From JACVRW01 sp963771715 (lineage in GTDB: Bacteria; Actinomycetota; Thermoleophilia; Solirubrobacterales; Thermoleophilaceae): a DNA stretch of 64,000 nucleotides. Positions 47,547 to 56,481 of this stretch are shown in pieces. The position numbers and the translations under genes were made by a program. The stretch's first letter is position 1. Each line of letters opens with the position of its first letter. Location: positions 26,698 to 90,697 of the forward strand of contig CAVYUQ010000002.1 of the NCBI GenBank assembly GCA_963771715.1, given 5' to 3'. Under the pieces are notes generated by a model, which had not been told where the DNA came from, searched no databases, and saw only the letters and a list, made by a program, of their open reading frames with translations.

Positions 47547-48850
47547 TCGCGCGAGCGCCCGCGGCTCGTCTTGAAGTCGATCACGAGCGGCACGCCCTGA
47601 AGGCCGTAGCGGTCGCGCAGCCGGTTCTCGAGGAAGTACGCGTAGTCGCGGGTCACCTGGTCGCGGTTGTTCACCTGGATCGCGAAGCGCGGCGGGCTCG
47701 TCTCGAACTGCGCCATGTAGTACATGCGCAGCCGCTTGCCGCGCACGGCCGGCGGCTCGCGCATCGCCTGGAGGTCGCCCAGGAAGCGGTTCAGCTCCGG
47801 TGTGGGGATCCACTGTGCCGAGCGGTCGGCCAGCCACAGCGCCTCCGCCACGAGCCGCTTCATGCCGCGCCCGGTCTTGGCCGCGACCGCCATCACCTGC
47901 GGGCGCTGGCGCAGCTTGCGCGCGACCTTCGCCTTGGCATCCTCGAGGTCGGTCTGGGTGATGTCCCACTTGTTGAGCGCGATCACGGTCGCGCACTTCT
48001 GCTTCATCGCCATCTCCGCCACGCGCAGGTCGTCGCTGGTCACGCCCTCGCTGGCGTCGCAGACGACGATCGCCACATCCGCGCGCTCGGCGGCCTGCTC
48101 GGAGCGCAGCTGGGCGTAGTAGTCCACGGTCCCGGCCACCTTGGTCCGCCGCCGCAGGCCGGCCGTGTCGACGAGCACCACGTCGCGGTCCTCGAACTTG
48201 ATGGGCGTGTCGATCGCGTCGCGGGTGGTGCCCGCCACGTCGTGCACGATCACGCGCTCCTCGCCGAGCAGCCGGTTCACGAGCGACGACTTGCCCACGT
48301 TCGGTCGCCCGATCAGCGCCAGCCGGGTGGCCTGCTCGCGCTCCTCGGAGACCTCCGGCAGGCGCTCGACGATCATGTCGAGCAGGTCGCCGGTGCCGAG
48401 GCCCTGCGTGGCGGACACCGCGAGCGGCTCGCCGAGGCCGAGCCCGAAGAACTCGGATGCGAGCCCGGTCTGGCGTGCGTCGTCCACCTTGTTGGCGGCC
48501 ACGATCACGGGCACTCCGCCGCCGCGCAGCTCCTGCGCGAGCTCGGCGTCTCCCGGGCGCAGGCCCGCACGCGCGTCCACCACGAGCAGCGCCAGGTCCG
48601 CGCCCTCGAGCGCGCGCAGCGCCTGGCGGCGGATCTCCTCGGCCATCTGGTGCTCGCCCGCGAAGTCGACTCCGCCCGTGTCCACGAGCGTGAAGCCCAC
48701 ACCGTTCCAGTCGGCGTCGATCTCCTTACGGTCGCGCGTGACGCCGGCGTCCTCGTGCACCACGGCCTCGCGCGTGCCCGACAGCCGGTTCACGAGCGTC
48801 GACTTGCCGACGTTCGGATAGCCGACCACCGCGACGGTCGGCCGGTTCAT
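47543..48850 (-). CDS. der: GTPase Der (EngA)
   Basis: A 435-residue ribosome-assembly GTPase with tandem G domains. The first has GYPNVGKST, VDTGGVDF and NKVDD; the second has GRPNVGKSS, VDTAGLRRR and NKWD. A KH-like domain (NRFLGDLQAMREPPAVRGKR) follows from about residue 345. It helps mature the 50S subunit. The ATG overlaps the cmk stop (ATGA), giving a cmk-der pair as in many bacteria. The C terminus overlaps the tryptophanase end by 4 bases. Confidence 0.95.
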   Translation of the reverse strand: MNRPTVAVVGYPNVGKSTLVNRLSGTREAVVHEDAGVTRDRKEIDADWNGVGFTLVDTGGVDFAGEHQMAEEIRRQALRALEGADLALLVVDARAGLRPGDAELAQELRGGGVPVIVAANKVDDARQTGLASEFFGLGLGEPLAVSATQGLGTGDLLDMIVERLPEVSEEREQATRLALIGRPNVGKSSLVNRLLGEERVIVHDVAGTTRDAIDTPIKFEDRDVVLVDTAGLRRRTKVAGTVDYYAQLRSEQAAERADVAIVVCDASEGVTSDDLRVAEMAMKQKCATVIALNKWDITQTDLEDAKAKVARKLRQRPQVMAVAAKTGRGMKRLVAEALWLADRSAQWIPTPELNRFLGDLQAMREPPAVRGKRLRMYYMAQFETSPPRFAIQVNNRDQVTRDYAYFLENRLRDRYGLQGVPLVIDFKTSRGRSRD

Positions 48851-49461
48851 CGCCGCGCCCGCTCGACCAGCTCGACGATGCGCTCCACGACCTCGTCGAC
48901 GCTCAGGCCGCTCGTGTCGAGCTCGACCGCGCCGGGCGCCGCCATCAGCGGCGAGTGCTTGCGCTCCATGTCCTGGGCGTCGCGCAACGCCTGGTCGCGC
49001 AGCACGGTGTCCACGTCGGTGCCGAGCTCCTCGGCACGGCGGCGGGCGCGCTCCTCGGGCGATGCGGTGAGGAACACCTTCACCTCCGCGTCGGGAGCCA
49101 CGACGGTCCCGATGTCGCGGCCCTCGGCAACCCAGTCACCACTCGACAGCAACTCGCGCTGCTTCTTCACAAGCGCCTCGCGCACCGCCGGGTTCGTGGC
49201 GACCTTCGATGCCGCCTCGGACACCTCGGGGGCGCGGATCGCGTCGGTCACGTCCTCGCCGTTCACGAGCACGCGGTCGCCGAGCTGGATCTCGAGCTCC
49301 TCGGCGCGGTCCGAGGCAGCGCCACCGTGTCGCTGTGCCATGAGCCCGACCGCCCGGTACATCGCGCCCGAGTCCAGGTACGTAAAACCGAGCGCGCGCG
49401 CCGCAGCGCGCGCAACCGTGCTCTTGCCCGCACCAGCGGGCCCGTCGATGGCCACCACCAT
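48847..49461 (-). CDS. cmk: Cytidylate kinase
   Basis: A 204-residue kinase phosphorylating CMP and dCMP. P-loop IDGPAGAGKSTVA at the N terminus, FTYLDSGAMYRAVG, DWVAEGRDIGTVVAPDAEVK and the Arg-rich LID (TASPEERARRRAEELG) are all present. Translation is coupled to der. It lies 22 bases after a small membrane-protein gene, so it may be the end of the longer aro-cmk-der minus-strand group. Confidence 0.94.
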   Translation of the reverse strand: MVVAIDGPAGAGKSTVARAAARALGFTYLDSGAMYRAVGLMAQRHGGAASDRAEELEIQLGDRVLVNGEDVTDAIRAPEVSEAASKVATNPAVREALVKKQRELLSSGDWVAEGRDIGTVVAPDAEVKVFLTASPEERARRRAEELGTDVDTVLRDQALRDAQDMERKHSPLMAAPGAVELDTSGLSVDEVVERIVELVERARR

Positions 49462-49483
49462 GGAGCGAAGGCTACGCGGAGGC

Positions 49484-49915
49484 TCAGGAGGGCTTCGTGG
49501 ACATCGCCCAGATCGCGACCACGTACGCGACCAGCGAGATCGCCACCAGCACGAGCACGGCGGTGCGGAGGCCGCCGCCGCGGGCCCGCCGCGCGGCGAT
49601 GCCGGCGCAGACGGTGGCCGCGATCAGGAGCAGGAAGCTGCCCTCGGAGGTGCTGTACCCGATGTCGACCCAGGCCGGGACCGGGTCGAGGTCGTCCACG
49701 TGCTCCTTGTCGGCGATCCACTGCGCGGTCACGCGCATGACGATCCAGCTCGGGATCACCGCGATCAGCAGCGTGCGGAAGCCGAGCCGGAGGTTGTCCG
49801 ACGCGATCGAGGTGAGCACCAGCACGAGCGAACCCACGAGGGCCATCGCGCCCAGGATGTGCAGGAACAGGGGCAGGTTCCAGTCGTCCGGCCGGATCGC
49901 GCCGAGCAGCGTCAT
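49484..49915 (-). CDS. Small integral membrane protein
   Basis: A 143-residue protein with four predicted membrane helices, starting MTLLGAIRPDDWNLPLFLHI. A His in the first helix (LFLHILGAMALVGS) and Trp/Tyr-rich loops recall the DUF2269-like group of predicted membrane proteins, though I cannot be sure. The ATG overlaps the stop of the neighbouring membrane-protein gene (ATGA), so the two are made together and may form a complex. Function is unknown. Confidence 0.65.
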   Translation of the reverse strand: MTLLGAIRPDDWNLPLFLHILGAMALVGSLVLVLTSIASDNLRLGFRTLLIAVIPSWIVMRVTAQWIADKEHVDDLDPVPAWVDIGYSTSEGSFLLLIAATVCAGIAARRARGGGLRTAVLVLVAISLVAYVVAIWAMSTKPS

Positions 49916-50289
49916 GCGCCCGGCTTCCAGATCATCAGGACGAGGAGGCCGATGATCACCAGTGTGCGGATCCAGTGCATCGTCGCCACGGCGGCCGTCT
50001 CACCGCTCGCCGTGCGCCTCTGAATCGTCTGTCCGAGGCCGGTGGCCACGAACCAGAGCGCTATCGCTCCGAGGATCCAGCCGTCGAAGAAGCCGTACTC
50101 GTCGAGGTGCAGCGCGAGCCAGATGCCGAGGATCAGCGTGCCGAGGCCGCCCACGTCCCAGCAGCGGTCCGCCACGAACAGTGAGCGGCCGGGCGCGGTC
50201 GCGCCCATCGCCACGGCGCTGTAGATCACCACCGTGACGGCGAGCATGAAGGCCGCCAGCAGGTGGAAGAAGAGCAGCCAGTCGTACAC
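49912..50289 (-). CDS. Small integral membrane protein, partner of the next gene
   Basis: A 125-residue protein with four predicted helices, starting at GTG 50289 with YDWLLFFHLLAAFMLAVTVV. The FFHLLAAF pattern resembles the FLHILGAM helix of the following gene, suggesting the two are distant paralogues. It lies 13 bases after the aroA stop, inside the aromatic/cmk group. No ribosome site is evident, so reinitiation after aroA is plausible. Function is unknown. Confidence 0.6.
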   Translation of the reverse strand: MYDWLLFFHLLAAFMLAVTVVIYSAVAMGATAPGRSLFVADRCWDVGGLGTLILGIWLALHLDEYGFFDGWILGAIALWFVATGLGQTIQRRTASGETAAVATMHWIRTLVIIGLLVLMIWKPGA

Positions 50290-50302
50290 GAGCGCGGAGA
50301 AC

Positions 50303-51607
50303 CTACACGAGCGCCCGGAGGTCGCGCTCGAAGCCGGGGTAGGACACCGCCGCGGCGTCCATCCCCACCACCTCGACGCCCTCGACCGACGCAAGTCCCG
50401 CCACGGCGCCGAGCATCGCCATGCGGTGGTCGCCCTTCGCGTCGATCGTCCCGCCGCGCAGAGGCGAGCCGTCGCCGCGCACGACGAATCCGTCCGGGGT
50501 GGCCTCGATGTCGGCACCGAGGGCGCGCAGCCCCTCCACCACGCCCGCGATCCGGTCCGACTCCTTCAGTCGCAGCTCGTGGGCCCCCCGCACCACGGTC
50601 TCGCCCTCCGCGTGCGCGCCCAGCAGGCCCACCAGCGTCAGCTCGTCGATCGCGAGCGGCACCTCGTCCGCCTCGACCACCGTGCCCTCGAGCGGCCCGG
50701 ACGCCACGTCCAGCTCGCCCACGGGCTCCTCGTCCGCCTCCGTGCCGGGCTCCTCGAGCTCGCCGACGATCACCGCGCCCATGCGCTCGGCGATCCGGAA
50801 GAAGCCGGTGCGGGTCCAGTTCAGCCCCACGTCCCTCACCACCACGCGCGAGCCGCTCACGAGGATGGCCGCGGCCACTATGAAGGCGGCCGAGGAGGGG
50901 TCGCCGGGCACGACCACCCTGTCCAGCTCGAGCTCGTCCACCTGGGCGACCGTGATTCGCAGCCCGTCGCGCTCGAACGGCACTTGGGCGCGGCGCAGCA
51001 TGCGCTCGGTGTGGTCGCGGCTCGTGGAGCCCTCGGTCACGGTCGTCGATCCGTCCGCCAGCATGCCGGCGATCAGGACGCACGACTTCACCTGCGCGCT
51101 CGGGACCGGAAGGTCGTACTCGATGCCCGTGAGCTCCGCCCCGCGAACCGTGAGGGGCGGGAAGCGGCCGTCGCGCACATCCACGCTCGCGCCCATCAGG
51201 CGCAGCGGCTCGGCGATCCGGTCCACGGGCCGCTGACGGATCGAGGCGTCCCCGTCGAGCGTCCAGACTCCGCCCGGCTGCCCCGCGAGCCAGCCCGGCA
51301 GCAGCCGCATCAGCGTGCCGGCGTTGCCCACGTTCATGAGCCCGCCGGTGGCCTCGAGCGGCGCGTGCAGCCCGATGCCGCGCAGCAGCAGGCAGCCCTC
51401 GCTCTCCTCCTCGACCGCCGCTCCGAGCGTCATCACTGCCGCGAGCGTGGAGCGCGTGTCCTCGGAGTCCAGGTAGTTCACGACCGTGACCGGCTCGTCC
51501 GCCATGGCTCCGAACAGCGCCGCCCGGTGGGAGATCGACTTGTCGGCCGGGGGCGTGTAGTCGCCCCGGAGCGGGCCGGGAGGGTCGAAGCGAACGGTGG
51601 AGCTCAC
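50303..51607 (-). CDS. aroA: 3-phosphoshikimate 1-carboxyvinyltransferase (EPSP synthase)
   Basis: A 434-residue shikimate-pathway enzyme. YTPPADKSISHRAALFGAMA contains the conserved Lys for phosphoenolpyruvate and shikimate-3-phosphate binding. GLMNVGNAGTLMRLLPGWLA (NAGT) and ELRLKESDRIAGVVEGL plus KGDHRMAMLGAV (DHR) are also diagnostic. The GTG start overlaps the tyrA stop (GTGA). It is part of the minus-strand run aroF-tyrA-aroA. Confidence 0.95.
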   Translation of the reverse strand: MSSTVRFDPPGPLRGDYTPPADKSISHRAALFGAMADEPVTVVNYLDSEDTRSTLAAVMTLGAAVEEESEGCLLLRGIGLHAPLEATGGLMNVGNAGTLMRLLPGWLAGQPGGVWTLDGDASIRQRPVDRIAEPLRLMGASVDVRDGRFPPLTVRGAELTGIEYDLPVPSAQVKSCVLIAGMLADGSTTVTEGSTSRDHTERMLRRAQVPFERDGLRITVAQVDELELDRVVVPGDPSSAAFIVAAAILVSGSRVVVRDVGLNWTRTGFFRIAERMGAVIVGELEEPGTEADEEPVGELDVASGPLEGTVVEADEVPLAIDELTLVGLLGAHAEGETVVRGAHELRLKESDRIAGVVEGLRALGADIEATPDGFVVRGDGSPLRGGTIDAKGDHRMAMLGAVAGLASVEGVEVVGMDAAAVSYPGFERDLRALV

Positions 51608-52668
51608 TCGCCGCCGACCGGGAAGCCGAGCGCACCGATCAGCTCGCGCGCACGGTCGGCCTGGGAATCGCCGGCTATCCACAGGCTCATCGCGCCGGTC
51701 CGCATGTCCGACGCCGGCGCGAGCGCCATGTCGACGATGTTCACGCCCGCCCTGCCGAGCTCGAGAGCCACCTGGGCGACGATACCGGGGCGGTTCGGCA
51801 CGGTCAGGCGCAGCTCGTGGACCGGCCCCTCCGCGGAGCCCGCCTCGAGCAGGGTGCGGCGGTCGTCGCGCGCGCGGTCGTTCCAGTCCTCCACGTCCCC
51901 CGCCGCGAGGCGCCGCTCCACCTCGTCGAGCTCGCGCCGAAAGCCGCGGATCTCCTCGATGATCGCCGCGCGGTTGGAGCGGTAGATGTCGCTCCACATC
52001 GCGGTGTTCGCGCCGGCCACTCGGGTCATGTCGCGGAAGCTGGGGCCGACCTGGCGGAGCGCGTCGCCGTGCTCGAGCAGCCGCCCGGCGGCCTGCGAGG
52101 CCAGCACGTTGGCGAGCACGTGCGGCAGGTGGCTGAAGACGGCGACGAGGCGGTCGTGGGTCTCGGCGTCCACCGCGACGGGCTGAGCCCCGACGTCGAC
52201 CACGAAGCGGTGCAGCCGCTCGTACAGCAGCCCGCCCGACTGCTCGTGCGGCGTGAGGTACCAGACCGCGCCCTGGAAGAGGTCCGCGCGGGCGTGCTCC
52301 ACGCCGGCGGTCTCGGCACCAGCTATCGGGTGCCCGCCCACGAAGCGCGGGTCGGGCGTCCGCTCGACGAGGTCCTGCTTGGTGGAGCCCACGTCGGTGA
52401 CGAGCGCGTCGGGGCCCGATGCGTCGAGGGCAGCGCGCACCAGTTCGGGCAGCGCGCCCACCGGCGCGCAGGCGAAGCACAGCTCGGCACCATCGACGGC
52501 CTCGGCCACCGACGCGGCCGCACGGTCGATGGCGCCGCGCTCGACCGCCGTGCGCAGGCGCTCCGGGTCGCGGCCGAAGCCGATGACCTCGGCGTCCTCG
52601 ACGTGGTCGTGCGCCGCCAGGCCGATCGAGCCGCCGATCAGCCCCACGCCGAGGACGGCTATGCGCAC
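51604..52668 (-). CDS. tyrA: Prephenate dehydrogenase with C-terminal ACT domain
   Basis: A 354-residue enzyme converting prephenate to 4-hydroxyphenylpyruvate. The NAD site is IAVLGVGLIGGSIGLAA; VTDVGSTKQDLVER and GHPIAGAETAGVEHA include the catalytic His; HDRLVAVFSHLPHVLANVL is the second conserved patch. Residues about 278-350 form an ACT domain (LRLTVPNRPGIVAQVALELG), which probably gives feedback control by tyrosine. The start is ATG 52668, 43 bases after aroF. Confidence 0.93.
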   Translation of the reverse strand: MRIAVLGVGLIGGSIGLAAHDHVEDAEVIGFGRDPERLRTAVERGAIDRAAASVAEAVDGAELCFACAPVGALPELVRAALDASGPDALVTDVGSTKQDLVERTPDPRFVGGHPIAGAETAGVEHARADLFQGAVWYLTPHEQSGGLLYERLHRFVVDVGAQPVAVDAETHDRLVAVFSHLPHVLANVLASQAAGRLLEHGDALRQVGPSFRDMTRVAGANTAMWSDIYRSNRAAIIEEIRGFRRELDEVERRLAAGDVEDWNDRARDDRRTLLEAGSAEGPVHELRLTVPNRPGIVAQVALELGRAGVNIVDMALAPASDMRTGAMSLWIAGDSQADRARELIGALGFPVGGE

Positions 52669-52711
52669 GGCCGTGGCGCAAGCACGCGGCTCGGCCGCGT
52701 GCGCAGCGCTG

Positions 52712-53740
52712 TCATCCGACCGTCGTGAACGTCTTGCCCGCCAGCTCGGCCGCCGCCTCGAGCTTGCGCAGGTAGGCCGCGAAGTCGTCGGTGTAGAGCG
52801 CCTGCGGGCCGTCGCAGACGGCCTCCTCGGGGCACGGGTGGATCTCGACGATGATGCCGTCGGCGCCGGCCGCCGCCGCCGCCAGAGACAGCGGCTCCAC
52901 CAGCGAGCGCTTGCCCGCCGCGTGGCTCGGGTCGATCACGATCGGCAGGTGCGTCAGCTCGCGCAGCACCGGCACGGCCATCAGGTCGAGCGTGAAGCGG
53001 TAGCTCGGCTCGTACGTGCGGATGCCGCGCTCGCAGAGCATCACCTGCTCGTTGCCCTCCTTGAGGATGTACTCCGCCGCCATCAGCAGCTCCTCGAGCG
53101 TGGCCGACAGGCCGCGCTTCAGCAGCACCGGCTTGCCCGCGCGGCCCACCTCGGTGAGCAGCGTGTAGTTCTGCATGTTGCGCGCGCCGAGCTGCACCAC
53201 GTCGGCCACCTCGAGCACGGGATCGAGGTCGCGCACGTCCAGCAGCTCGGTCACGATCGGCAGGCCGGTCTCGGCCTTCGCCTCGGCGAGCAGCCGGAGA
53301 CCGGCCTCGCCCAGACCCTGGAAGGAGTACGGCGATGTGCGCGGCTTGTAGGCGCCTCCGCGCAGGAACTGCGCCCCCGCGTCCCTCACCGTCCGCGCCG
53401 CGTCGAGCAGCACCTCGCGCGACTCGACAGTGCACGGCCCGGCCATCGTTGCGAAGTGGTCGCCGCCGATGCGGCGTCCGTCGATCTCCAGCACCGTGCG
53501 CTCGTCGCGCCGGTACTGGAGCGACGCGAGCTTGTACGGCTTGAGGATCGGCACCAGGTGGTCCACGCCCGGCGCGCCCTCGAGACCGAGGTTGGCCACG
53601 TGCTCGCGGTCGCCGATCGCGCCGATCACGGTTACGAGCTCGCCGGCTGAGATGTGGGCATGAGCGCCGACTGATTCGACGCGCTTCACCACGGCGTCTA
53701 CCTCCGCCTGGCTCGCCCCCTCTTTCATCACGATCATCAT
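52712..53740 (-). CDS. aroF: 3-deoxy-7-phosphoheptulonate (DAHP) synthase, type I-beta
   Basis: A 342-residue enzyme starting the shikimate pathway. It has an N-terminal ferredoxin-like regulatory domain (MMIVMKEGASQAEVDAVV) as in Thermotoga-type enzymes, followed by the barrel with AGPCTVESREV, RGGAYKPRTSPYSFQGLG, KRGLSATLEELL and IDPSHAAGKRSL. The regulatory domain usually binds tyrosine or phenylalanine. It heads the aroF-tyrA-aroA group. A 100-base leader with competing hairpins lies upstream (53741-53845). Confidence 0.94.
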   Translation of the reverse strand: MMIVMKEGASQAEVDAVVKRVESVGAHAHISAGELVTVIGAIGDREHVANLGLEGAPGVDHLVPILKPYKLASLQYRRDERTVLEIDGRRIGGDHFATMAGPCTVESREVLLDAARTVRDAGAQFLRGGAYKPRTSPYSFQGLGEAGLRLLAEAKAETGLPIVTELLDVRDLDPVLEVADVVQLGARNMQNYTLLTEVGRAGKPVLLKRGLSATLEELLMAAEYILKEGNEQVMLCERGIRTYEPSYRFTLDLMAVPVLRELTHLPIVIDPSHAAGKRSLVEPLSLAAAAAGADGIIVEIHPCPEEAVCDGPQALYTDDFAAYLRKLEAAAELAGKTFTTVG

Positions 53741-53845
53741 CTGTCCCTAAAGCCTCTCAAAAGTGGTTGGTGCTACGACGATTCGGAGGGGCGTCCGGCG
53801 GTCCACGAAACTCGGCACGGCTTGGGCCGTTGCCGGACGCCTAGC
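53741..53845 (-). promoter_or_regulatory. Leader of aroF with two competing hairpins
   Basis: On the minus strand a 10-bp stem pairs GGCGTCCGGC (53841-53832) with GCCGGACGCC (53799-53790). An alternative nested stem pairs CGGCAACGGC with GCCGTGCCG inside the loop, using the same CCGGC bases, so the two cannot coexist. TAGCTA just upstream could be a -10 element. This is the layout of an attenuation leader, but no leader peptide or T-run is clear. Confidence 0.4.
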
Positions 53846-53953
53846 TAAATCGATAGGGGCAGCGCGAGTGGGCACGCCGAGCGGAGCGCGGGGAGGCGCT
53901 CTTGCAAGAAGTCGGCGTGGCCAGACGGGACATCACGAGTCTTTGTAGCAGGT

Positions 53954-55030
53954 TCAGAGCAGCTGATCCAGCGCAGCGAGGAAGCGGTCGTTCTCGTGGC
54001 GGGTGCCGTAGGTCACGCGCATCCAGCCCTCCTGGCCCAGCGCCTTGCCCGCGCGGACGATCACTCCGCGCTCCGCGAGACCGCCCACGACGTCGCCCTC
54101 GTCGCGCTCGCCGACCGACACCCAGGAGAAGTTCGCCTGGCTGTCGGTGGTCTCGAGGCCGCGCTCCTGGAGCTCCGACTCCACGTGCATCCGCTCGATC
54201 GCGGTCTGCTCCACGCGCCGCTCGAGCTCGTCCACGTGGTTGAGCGCCTCGGTAGCCGCGGCCTGCGCGAGCGCGTTCACGGAGAAGGGCTGGCGCACGC
54301 GGTCGACCGCCAGCCGGAACTCCTCCGAGCCGAGCGCGTAGCCCACCCTAAGCCCGCAGAGGCCGTACACCTTCGAGAAGGTGCGCAGCAGGATCAGGTT
54401 GGGGTGACGGTCGAGCAGCGCGATCGACTCGTCCGGGTCCTGGAGCGAGGAGAACTCAACGTACGCCTCGTCCACGATCACGGCCACGTGGCGCGGCAGC
54501 TCGGCCACGAACTCGTCGATCGCCGCCGGCGGGAGCGCGGTGGCGCTCGGGTTGTTCGGGTTGCACACGATCACGATGCGCGTGGCGGCGGTGACCTCGC
54601 GGGCCATCGCCTCGAGGTCGTGCTCGCCGGCGTCGTTGAGCGGCACGGTCAGGGCGCGGGCGCCGGACATGGCGGCGAGGTGCGGGTAGATCGAGAACGA
54701 GGGCCAGGCGTAGACCAGCTCCGCCCCGGGCTCGAGCATCGCCTCGGCGGCGGCGAGCAGCAGCTCGCACGAGCCGTTGCCGATGGCGATCCGGCCGGCC
54801 GGCACGCCGGTCCGCTCCGACAGGCGCCGGCGCAGCAGCGTGCGTTCGGGGTCGGGGTAGCGGTTGAGCGTGCGCAGGTGCGCCTCGACCGCCTCGAGCA
54901 CCTGGGGGTGCGGCGGGAAGGGCGTCTCGTTCGAGGCGAGCTTCACGAGCTCGCCGTCGAAGGCGTAGGTGGACGCCGCGGGGTACACCGGGATGTCGCG
55001 AAGGCGGGCGTTGAACTCGAGCCCGGTCAC
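53954..55030 (-). CDS. hisC: Histidinol-phosphate / aromatic aminotransferase
   Basis: A 358-residue PLP aminotransferase of the HisC family. LASNETPFPPHPQVLEAV, IGNGSCELLLAAAEAM, VCNPNNPSATALP, VIVDEAYVEFSS and RTFSKVYGLCGLRVGYALG (PLP Lys in SKVYG) are all present. Its place between aroH and the aroF group, away from other his genes, suggests it may serve tyrosine/phenylalanine synthesis as well as histidine. The GTG start at 55030 overlaps the aroH stop by 4 bases. Confidence 0.9.
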   Translation of the reverse strand: MTGLEFNARLRDIPVYPAASTYAFDGELVKLASNETPFPPHPQVLEAVEAHLRTLNRYPDPERTLLRRRLSERTGVPAGRIAIGNGSCELLLAAAEAMLEPGAELVYAWPSFSIYPHLAAMSGARALTVPLNDAGEHDLEAMAREVTAATRIVIVCNPNNPSATALPPAAIDEFVAELPRHVAVIVDEAYVEFSSLQDPDESIALLDRHPNLILLRTFSKVYGLCGLRVGYALGSEEFRLAVDRVRQPFSVNALAQAAATEALNHVDELERRVEQTAIERMHVESELQERGLETTDSQANFSWVSVGERDEGDVVGGLAERGVIVRAGKALGQEGWMRVTYGTRHENDRFLAALDQLL

Positions 55031-55392
55031 TGGGCGCCCTGAAGGTCGCGGCGCAGCGACTCCGCCTCGCGCAGGTACACGTGGCGCGGCTCGCTGTCGG
55101 GGTCGGCATAGCAGTGCAGCAGCAGCCGGATCACGCGCGGAAGCGCGCCCGGCACGTCGATCTCGCGCGCGCACAGGAGCGGGACGGAGGACAGGCCGAG
55201 CCGGCGCGCCGCCACGGCGGGGAACTCGGCGTCGAGGTCGTCGGTGCAGGTGAAGATGCAGCTCACCATCTGGTCGGGCGCGAGCGAGTTGCGCTCCATC
55301 ACCTCGCGCACGAGCTCCTCGGTGGCGGAGAGGATCGAGTCGGCGTCGTTCTCGGGAACGGTGATGGCGCCTCTGAGCGCGCGCAGCTTCAT
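55027..55392 (-). CDS. aroH: Chorismate mutase, AroH class
   Basis: A 121-residue protein of the trimeric AroH fold. LRGAITVPENDADSILSATE has the conserved Arg of the active site; SCIFTCTDDLDAEFPAVAAR and CAREIDVPGALPRVIRLL include the Cys/Glu and Arg positions. It converts chorismate to prephenate, the substrate for tyrA. The ATG at 55392 matches the family start. Translation is coupled to hisC. Confidence 0.92.
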   Translation of the reverse strand: MKLRALRGAITVPENDADSILSATEELVREVMERNSLAPDQMVSCIFTCTDDLDAEFPAVAARRLGLSSVPLLCAREIDVPGALPRVIRLLLHCYADPDSEPRHVYLREAESLRRDLQGAQ

Positions 55393-55581
55393 GCGGCGCC
55401 GGATTGTGGCAGCCGCGAGCGCCCTAGAGCCCGCCAACGCGGCGGGTGCGGCGGTGGCACGGCCCGCACCGGCGACGAGAGGAACCCCATGCAGCAGTTC
55501 GACGCGCGAGCCGTGATGGCGGCGCGAATCGCACAGGAATGCCGGCCGGAGGACTGCGGCGCGCGCCGCCGGCGCGAACGA

Positions 55582-56392
55582 CTAGCGCTGAGGACGTCGC
55601 CGAGCGCGCGGCCTCGGGCGGGCGGGCTTCGCGCCCGCTCCCCGCGGCTTCGCGCGGTCTCCCGGGGGCCGCCCGCGCGGCGCCCGCTTCGACCCCGGCT
55701 CTGACAGGCGGCGCAGGCGGTCCACCTCCGCCTTCGTGAGGCGGCGGCTCTTGCCGGGCTCCAGGCCGCGGAGGCCGAGCGGGCCGAACGCCACGCGCTC
55801 CAGCTCGACCACGCGGTGCCCCACGGCCTCCACCATGCGCCGAACCTGGCGCTTGCGGCCCTCGCGGATGCGTCAGCTCGAGCACGCCTGGGGCCGGCTG
55901 GCGCACGTCTGCGGGACCGGTACGCCCGTCCTCCAGCTCGACGCCCTCCCGCAGCGCCTCGAGCGCCCGCGGCGACAGCCGCGCCGGCTGGATCCGCGCC
56001 CGGTAGACCTTCTTCACCCCGTAGCGAGGATGCGTCAGGCGCTCGGCCAGGTCGCCGTCGTTGGTGAGCAGGATCAGGCCGGTGGTGTCGGCGTCGAGGC
56101 GCCCAACGGGGTAGAGCCGGCGCGCCGACCGCACCAGCTGGACGACGGTCGGCCGGCCGTGGGTGTCGCGCGCCGTCGACACGACCCCGGCCGGCTTGTT
56201 CAGCGCGTGCACCTCGTGCGGCTCGGGCGCCACGGTGCGCCCGTCGAGCGCCACAGCGCTCGTTTCGTCGACGTCGCGTGCCGGATCCGTAACGACCTCG
56301 CCATGAACCGTCACGCGCCCCTCGGCCACGATCCCCTCAGCAGCGCGCCGCGACGCGACGCCGGCGTGCGCGAGGAACTTGGCGAGTCGCAT
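55582..56392 (-). CDS. rluB: Ribosomal large subunit pseudouridine synthase, RsuA/RluB family (one frame break)
   Basis: A protein of about 269 residues. An S4 domain (LAKFLAHAGVASRRAAEGIV) is followed by HALNKPAGVVSTARD and YPVGRLDADTTGLILLTNDG, with the catalytic Asp in RLDADT. One extra base near 55872 shifts the frame; reading through it restores IREGRKRQVRRM, a strongly conserved end motif, then a basic, Pro/Arg-rich tail. It modifies uridine in rRNA. RluB versus other RsuA-group members is not certain. Confidence 0.85.
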
Positions 56393-56412
56393 GGACGGGA
56401 GGCTACGCGCGT

Positions 56413-56461
56413 CGACCGTCCTGCTTTAGGCACCCATACGGTGCCCTAGGCAGGACGGTCG
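56413..56461. terminator. Long inverted repeat after the GGDEF gene
   Basis: Two 22-base arms (56413-56434 and 56440-56461) match at 19 of 22 positions around a 5-base loop. It lies between the end of the minus-strand GGDEF gene and the start of rluB, so it may terminate GGDEF transcription and shield rluB. No T-tract is seen; a regulatory role is also possible. Confidence 0.55.
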
Positions 56462-56481
56462 TCCTAGGTGTCCGCCCGCCC

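Noticed and set aside
53763..53948. A 61-codon plus-strand frame between aroF and hisC
   Set aside because: It lies antisense to the aroF leader, lacks a ribosome site, and its content is explained by the inverted repeats.
55393..55581. A small gene between aroH and rluB
   Set aside because: Short frames exist on both strands, but none has both a ribosome site and protein-like composition; I see nothing supportable here.
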